Shown here: positions 57,505-64,000 of the stretch, in pieces
Layout: each line of letters begins with the position of its first letter
Numbering within the stretch: the first letter of the stretch is position 1
The notes under the pieces: generated by a model
Seen by the model: the letters and a program-made list of their open reading frames with translations, nothing else
Databases searched by the model: none
Told to the model about the DNA's origin: nothing
Position numbers and translations under genes: made by a program
Assembly: GCA_036346275.1 (NCBI GenBank)
Contig: CM070717.1
Location: forward strand, 4,461,178 to 4,525,177
Length of the DNA stretch: 64,000 bases
Direction of reading: 5' to 3'
Origin: Otatea glauca
Lineage: Eukaryota; Streptophyta; Magnoliopsida; Poales; Poaceae

Positions 57505-60500
57505 TGTAACATCCCGTAAAATTTAAAAATATAAAAAAAATAAAAATTTTAAATTTAAAAATGGAATTGAATAAAAATTTCAATTGGAATTGAGATTTTT
57601 ATTTTAAACAATATCTTTTCTTCTTTTCTTGCATTCTAATATGAAGAAAAGAAATATTTCTTTATTAAAACTATTTCTTCAAACAAAATATAAAAATAAA
57701 TTTGGGATGTAATCTTTAATTTGAATTGTAATTTCCTGAGCTTTATTAATTATTTATTTTTCTTGAGTTTTTGCTTTAAAAAGAAGTTTCATAAATTGAA
57801 ATGGTAAAATGGTAAAAGTAAAAAGATAAAAACATAATAGAAATAAAAATCTGCAAAAATAATATTAAAATATTATAAACCGTCATAGACCTTTTCATGC
57901 TATCAAAAGTAATCTGAACACATTAAATAAAGAAAAGATCTTGTAATCATAAAAAGACAATAAAAATCTGAACTTGCAAGATTTCTTCAGAAGTTATCTT
58001 AACTTAACCTGAGTTAAAATTTTAACCATGCTGACATAATTGTCTTATTTATGTCTGGTAAAAATATCAAGAGTTTATCCCATTATTTAGTATTTTTAGA
58101 AATTCAAAAACAGATTATTAGAAAAGCTGAAAATTTCAATGTCAGAATTATTAAAATTAAAATATCAAATATAAAAATCTGAAAATTTTATATAATGTCA
58201 ATAATTCCATTTGAGATCTTCATAAAAAGTTTCATAAAATAATAAACTGGTTTTTATCTTAAATTAAATAAAAATAAAAATCAGTCAAAATCTACAACAG
58301 TGCATTGTCAGATTTATATAAATATTTTTACTAAGAATCTTTTTTTCTACAAATTTTACTGGACCCTTATCTATTCCTTACCGACCTACACCAAAAATTT
58401 TAGAAAATCTTAATCCTTTGTTCTGACCTAAATCTTGATTTTCGTCTTGTGCTGTCCAGAGTCTTCTTGCGTTCTGCTCTCCTGCATCTCGCTGACTCGT
58501 GGGCCCATCTTGACCCAGCTGGCCTTGCCGACATCCTCCCTGCCCTCTGGCCCCACGCGGCAGTCTCCTTTCCCTCTCTTCTTCTCCAGCTTTCTCTGGA
58601 CTTCTCTCTTTCTCGCGCAGGAGCAAGCCGAGCCAGCACCGCCTTCGGATCTTGTCGCCTTCCCGCCGTAGTCCATCACCCGAGGCATTGCCGACTTCCC
58701 CTCTGTCCCTGCCAGAAACCTCTTCCTTTTTCTCCTCTCATCCGAGCCAACCAAAGCCAGAGCCGCCGCAACTCAGCAATGCGTTCACATGCGAGGCATC
58801 AATTTTGCTAGCTATAAAGACCACTCTAGCGTCGCATGGAGCTGCTTCTCCATTCCTCTGAACTTCTCCAAACCGACACCAGCTCAGCCGTTGTCTATCT
58901 CTTTTCAGCTCCAAACAAACCTCGAGCCCTCTCGAATTGTCTCAGCCATGCCATCTCAGCCCTTCCATCCAAGTCACTGCGACGTCGCTATCAAGCCAAG
59001 CTATGCACTTGTGTGGCAATGCTAAACTCATCATTCATTCCACTTCATACTAGAACACTAAACACATCTTCCTGCTGCTCCCTTCCGCACCTTCCTTCTC
59101 ATTCCACCATTTTTAGCAAAGCTCGATGCTTGAGCTCAGGAGCCAATTAGGGTATCCTGACCGGCATTCGGTGGCAGAGCTGACCGGACCATCCCAGCTC
59201 CCATTAACAGACCTTACCTCGCCGTCGATCAGAGCTCAACCGAGCAGCCGAGCTACAACCATGGCGCCATGCCCTGTCCTCCTCCCAGCGAGCTAAGCAA
59301 CTTCCTCGCCGGCGCCGGCGCCAGCTCCGGTGAGCTCCGCCGCCGCCAAGGATTGCCCCCAGCCAAGCCTCCCTCCCTGAGGTCCACTTCCCCGAACGTT
59401 CTCTTCAAGCATCGCTTCACCATTGCTGTCCAGTGAAGAGTTTCGAGCTCTAGGGTTAGAAGAAGAAGAGGTGACCTCAAATATTTGTGCACGCCCTATA
59501 ATCACAAGCAGCACCGTAGCTCAGTGGTTAAGCTTTCTCTGTTATTCCAGGCAACCTGAGTTCGAATCCCAGCTTTTGCAATATAAATTTTTATTTTTAC
59601 CTCTTGCATTCAAACTTCCATATCTTTTTGTTAGAATGTCCAAATGAAGTCAAATTAGTTTCTAAATTTAAGTTTTGAAATAAGGAATTAGAATCTGGAA
59701 TAAAAAGTCATATGTTTCTTGAAGAAAAATATTTTTATTAGGGTTTGAATATTAGGCCCTAAATAGGTGTTATGAAGGATGTATATTTTATATTGATCCA
59801 TAAATCATGAAATAAATACCATAAGTATCTGCAACAGTATGCAATCCATTTATGCAAAAACATTTAAATTTTAATGCATTTTGAATCAAAGATTGTTGGT
59901 TTAACTCCTTAATAACATTCAAGTTTCAAGTGGTTAGAAAAATATCCATATGAGCTCAGAATTAGGTGAAACCAGTTTGGATGCATTCCTGGGATTGCAT
60001 AGATTATGAATAGTCAAAAATATTTAGACTTTGCTTTAGTTTAATCAATTTGCTAAATGCTCAAACCTTCAATCGGCAAAATGATCAAATGTTCATAACT
60101 CTCGCAAACGAACCTCAAATCCAACAAAATCAAATGCTATGACCTTAAAATAACATATAATAACTTGCTGTATAGAAATGGCAACATTTTGAACAATTAT
60201 GGGTTAGGCCATATTTAGCCCTAAAGATCATGTATCACAAATGAATGCGAAATATTGCAAAACCAACTTTAAAACACTTTTAGGGATATCCCCTATTAAT
60301 GTCTAAAAAATGGTTAGATTATCCCGTAAGGTGCAGCCGCAATCGAAGAATGAAATCTGGACCGAAACCGCGCAATCGGCATAATTATATAAGCTTTTCG
60401 GCAACCCATAAAATATCTAGTATAAATGGAAAATAATGAGATAATAGCTCAGTAGCATCCTATAATTTTTATGCTACCATAATATGGAAAAATATTCTTA

Positions 60501-62917
60501 TTACAACTTGTTTATCGTCTGAATCCTGCTAGCCCAATACCCTTAAATGATATGGTCGTCGTAACCCTTAATATCATATAAGCTTTTTTAGCAATGAATA
60601 TGACATCTCGTCTAAACACTAAAATGTATGAAATTAACTTATAAATGTTCTTCAAAGTATAGACTATCATATTCTGAAGAAATAATCTTATTTCATCATG
60701 TTCTGCATATAAATCCTAATAGCCAAATAACCTTAAGTATTATGTTGTATGGACTCGATTATATGGATAAGCAAACTTTGAAATAATGGACAAATATGTA
60801 ATTTGTATCACTAGAACCTTCTCAAAAACCACTAATGTATAATTGGTAATTCAACTTATCAGACATAATATGTTCGAAACCGCTTATTATGAAAAATCAA
60901 TTAAAAAGGATTAAGTGTTATTCATTTATAGTTTCCAGCTCAATTGTTTAATGTGTTAAATCTTATTAATGCAAATAATTTTAGCATCTATAATTCGAAG
61001 TTATAAATACAAGAATTCATAATTTTAGCCTCTTGAATTCGTAAATCAAGAATAGATAATCTATCAAAGAAACCATGCTTTCTTTATCATAAGACATTAA
61101 TAATATGTTGGTATAATTATCTAAATCATAATATCTTGAAATCATTCAATCCGAACCCTGAAACATTCCTGTTTTCTTTAATGAATCTTTATTTGGTTTT
61201 TCTGTCTGTTTTCTTTTTGCCCTTATTAAAGTTCGATAATTGCTATATTTCCGATTGAACGACGTGTAGAATCGACGTCCTTTCCTCCGTCGTTGCCTCG
61301 TCAGCCGTGGCTTCGTCTTCATCGTAAGCAATAAATAAGCAAGGCAAGCACCCCCTTTGATCATATTGATCCCAGTTTTATAAATGTTTTCATTAAATGT
61401 TTTACTGCATACTTTATTTTACTAAAGTCTGCTATATTATGGGTATTGGTAGTTGTACCTATTGCTTCATAGAATTTCCTTAATAAGTATGGATTTGTGA
61501 ACCTTGATAACCATAGAATAGTATAGACAATAATTGATGTCAATCTGGGTTGCTCACACATAGTGTTATGCTTAGCCATGCTTAAAGAAACATAAAACTT
61601 TGACATGATTAAAAATGTTGGATATGACATTCAATGGGTATGACCTTTATTTATGGTTGGTATTTTGATCAAAAATGAAAATAAAACTATGGTTTTGATG
61701 CGGGCAATTATTGGCAATAGCCGGATGTACAAGGGACTTGTACGTAGTGTAGGGTGGAGACTATTGCCCGTGTCGGATTAAGGACCGAACTACGTGTTCG
61801 TTAAACCCAAGAATTACCGTACAACCACAAGTGCTGGTATGGGACAACCTTAAACCAATTAAGTTATCTGGTTTAACTTTGCACATTGGTAGGCGGAGTA
61901 GTACGAGCTTCTTGATGGATGGTTGCTCGAAGGGGCGCCACACCGAGGTGTTGGGAGTCACGTTCTTGATATAACGGTTATACGCCATACTATGGATATG
62001 CTTATTCATTATTGTGCGATGGATCGTACAAACATTTACACCATAGTGCGGGTTTATCGTCACCGGGCTGGTGCAAAGTTAGCCTAGATAATGTAAAGGT
62101 TTCCGTCATGAACATTCTGGACACTACGCCAAAGGTGCGTGAAATATGCGGCAAAAGGAAAAGGTCATGACTTGTGGGTAAAGCTGTACAACTCTGCAGA
62201 GTGTCAAACTTTTCGAAAAGCCGTTCCCGCGGTTATGGGAATCTTGGTGCGCCAGCACTAGTTAGATGTTTTTATTTTCATAAAATTCTGGATTTCTACC
62301 TGGGACTGGTAGGAATGGTTATTCAGGATTTCTACCTGAGACTGGTAGGAATGGTTCGTGAATATGGTCATGATACCCAGGTACATGAAATTTATTTATA
62401 CTTATATTCTGTTACTTTCAGTATTAAATTGCTTTTACTTCAATTTCGTTTTGCAATCTACTATTCTGTACCTACATTTCAAATTAGCTTTATGCAAAGC
62501 AACCATCAGCCTTTCCTTTGAAATGGCTTGCATATATCATAGTTTTTGCAAAAGTCTTGCGGAGTACGAAAGTACTCACCCTTGCTTAATTGTTGTTTTT
62601 AGGTGATGAATCAGATTAGTCCGATGAAACATATCGTCGCAGGATTCAGGAATGATAGCGATGAAAGTTTTCTAGGGATTATGCCTTGTCAGTTGCCTGA
62701 GGGATTGGATGGGCACACTACAAGACTTTGCTTCTTTGCTGCTATAAACTCTGAATTGTAAGATTATTATGTAAATTAGCTTCCGCTTTAATAATATGAT
62801 GTATGGTTGTGATTCCAATTGTTGTAAATGTGCGTACTAGCTACTGATCATGGGACTAGTACTGTTTGCACATGAGATTTCCATTTTTGCATTCATGTGA
62901 AAATGGGGGTCATTACA
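57505..62917 (+). mobile_element. Solo LTR of 5.4 kb nested in a related LTR
   Basis: Begins TGTAACATCCCG and ends GGGGGTCATTACA. The pentamer GACGA flanks both ends (57500-57504 and 62918-62922). The host LTR sequence is continuous across the two flanks. Internal parts are an A/T-rich left end (57510-58400), a GC-rich block (58430-59460), a tRNA-like segment (59511-59580), A/T-rich sequence (59600-61330), then the islands at 61340 and 62120-62215. No gag or pol codons were found. Confidence 0.9.
59511..59580 (+). ncRNA. tRNA-like sequence with pol III A and B boxes inside the 5.4 kb LTR
   Basis: A-box TAGCTCAGTGGTTAAG at 59517 and B-box AGTTCGAATCC near 59559 have tRNA spacing, and the segment ends GCTTTTGCA. 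The T-arm CTGAG/CCCAG has one mismatch and the acceptor pairs only over GCA/TGC, so it is not a normal tRNA gene. It is either a degraded tRNA-derived SINE head or a captured tRNA. Confidence 0.55.
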
Positions 62918-64000
62918 GACGATGACCACGACCGACCGTCGGTGCGGAGGAAGAAGGGTTCGGTGAGCTAAGGGAAGGGCAAGGTAAGCTTCACAGGGCT
63001 TGGGCATAGCTATTGGGGTCTTTTTGGTGGTCGGCTACAAAGAGGAATGACGCGCCACCATGCGGCTGCGGCGTTTGTCATGGCCGAACGGCGAACCGGC
63101 GAAACCAGGCCTTCCCGAGCTTCATCTTCACCATAATGATCATCAGTGCAATAAAAGGATCTGATTTTATCACTTCTTCAAAAGAATGAACCATCGGAGA
63201 GGGGTCTTACCGTGCGAGGGCGACAGCGCAGGAAGGAGCTCGTGGGGAAGGTTTGTCGGAGAAGAAGGGCTTCAACTGGAGGTGAGGACGGGTTCGAGGT
63301 GATGTGGTGAAACTCTAGATTGGATAGTTCGCGGCGAAATCAGGTGTGGAAGCGAAATGTGAAGTTTTCCCCTTTTCAGGTTCTCGCCGGCACTGGGGAG
63401 GATGATGGAAAAGAGTGGCGGAATGAGGCAACTGGGGAGAAGAGTCGGTCAGCTGAGGCGATGCGCGATGCATAAATAGGGCGACGGAGTCAGTTGCAGC
63501 ACAGGGCGACGAGAGACCGAGACGGCTCGGTCGTCTCTGTGCTGGCGCCAGAGAGAGAGAGCGAGAGGGGATGAACACGTGAGGAAGAGGCTGACGCATG
63601 GGGGCGAGGTGGCAGCGAGAGTCGACATGCTTGGCTGGCTGACAAGCCGGGCCCACAAGTCAGCGAGAGAAAATCGGGGAACTCAGGCGAAGGCTCGGGG
63701 CAAAACGGGAGAAAAATGGAAAATTTGGGGTCAAACCAACTCTAAATTTTATAAAAATTTTACCATAGGTTGGAAAGGCAATCAAAAGCCTCCATTAAAA
63801 TATTTACCAATTTATGATATGTGTATATTTTTAATTAATTCTGACAATGCAACTGTTATTTTTTCGCTAATTCCGCTTTTCATTTAATTTATGATTGAAA
63901 TGAGATTAATATTTTATAAAAAAATTTATGAGAGTCTAAAATGGTATTCTACACCTTCTTTAAATATTTCATATTTTATTTAATAATATTTTATTTTTAA
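62918..64000 (-). mobile_element. Minus-strand long LTR, part 2, running off the window
   Basis: Continues the LTR from 57504 after the GACGA duplication. The GC-rich section (62920-63700) has GGGCCCACAAGTCAGCG and then returns to A/T-rich sequence, as expected toward the 5' side of these LTRs. Its TGTAACATCCC start lies beyond 64000. Confidence 0.7.

Noticed and set aside
59511..59580. Functional tRNA gene
   Set aside because: Only three acceptor pairs and a mismatched T-arm.

Overview
This window reads as grass (Poaceae) nuclear DNA. The support is a spliced plant thaumatin-like protein gene, remnants of plant starch-debranching enzyme, AGC-kinase and PEX10 genes, and a dense nest of plant LTR retrotransposons plus CACTA, PIF/Harbinger and hAT DNA transposons. 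Only one gene looks intact: a two-exon thaumatin-like (PR-5) gene on the minus strand at 22905-24037. I cannot name the species.

Layout, left half. Positions 1-6950 hold a broken minus-strand Ty3/gypsy pol (Tat-like), split by a 3.4 kb solo LTR (1274-4686). That LTR carries an array of about 25 short stem-loops, all with nearly the same TGTGT loop but different complementary arms; this is the strangest structure in the window. A small MITE (7300-7530) and an orphan exon (8008-8146) follow. A PIF/Harbinger transposon (8442-12461, TTA duplications) carries its own decayed transposase plus fragments of a PEX10-like gene and an AGC-VIII protein kinase gene. Next comes a ruined limit-dextrinase (pullulanase-type) gene (13812-21443), interrupted by a hAT MITE (14798-14954) and a young Ty1/copia element (15065-19852) with 197 bp LTRs and a perfect GTATT duplication. 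Then come a (TA)n tract, a tRNA-derived SINE-like sequence and the thaumatin-like gene.

Layout, right half. A solo LTR (27301-27955, AAACC duplication) precedes a CACTA element (28140 to about 34440) that has subterminal hairpin repeats, a Transposase_24-like gene and a GC-rich promoter-proximal block. From 35282 onward almost everything belongs to related long LTRs: a minus-strand LTR (35282-50620) split by a full-length chromovirus-type Ty3/gypsy element (37345-48117, LTRs of about 2.8 kb, chromodomain at the end of pol); a 5'-truncated plus-strand LTR (50621-53693); a CACTA-like hairpin element (about 54030-54990); and a minus-strand LTR (54997 to beyond the window end) split by a 5.4 kb solo LTR (57505-62917, perfect GACGA duplication). 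These LTRs differ over most of their length but share two short conserved islands.

The genes do not form a pathway. The window is best read as a record of nested insertion, gene-fragment capture and decay around one resident defence-type gene and one dying starch-metabolism gene. Many frameshifts, and the uneven divergence between the two sister LTRs at 37 kb and 45 kb, suggest that part of the apparent decay could be consensus error in the assembly.
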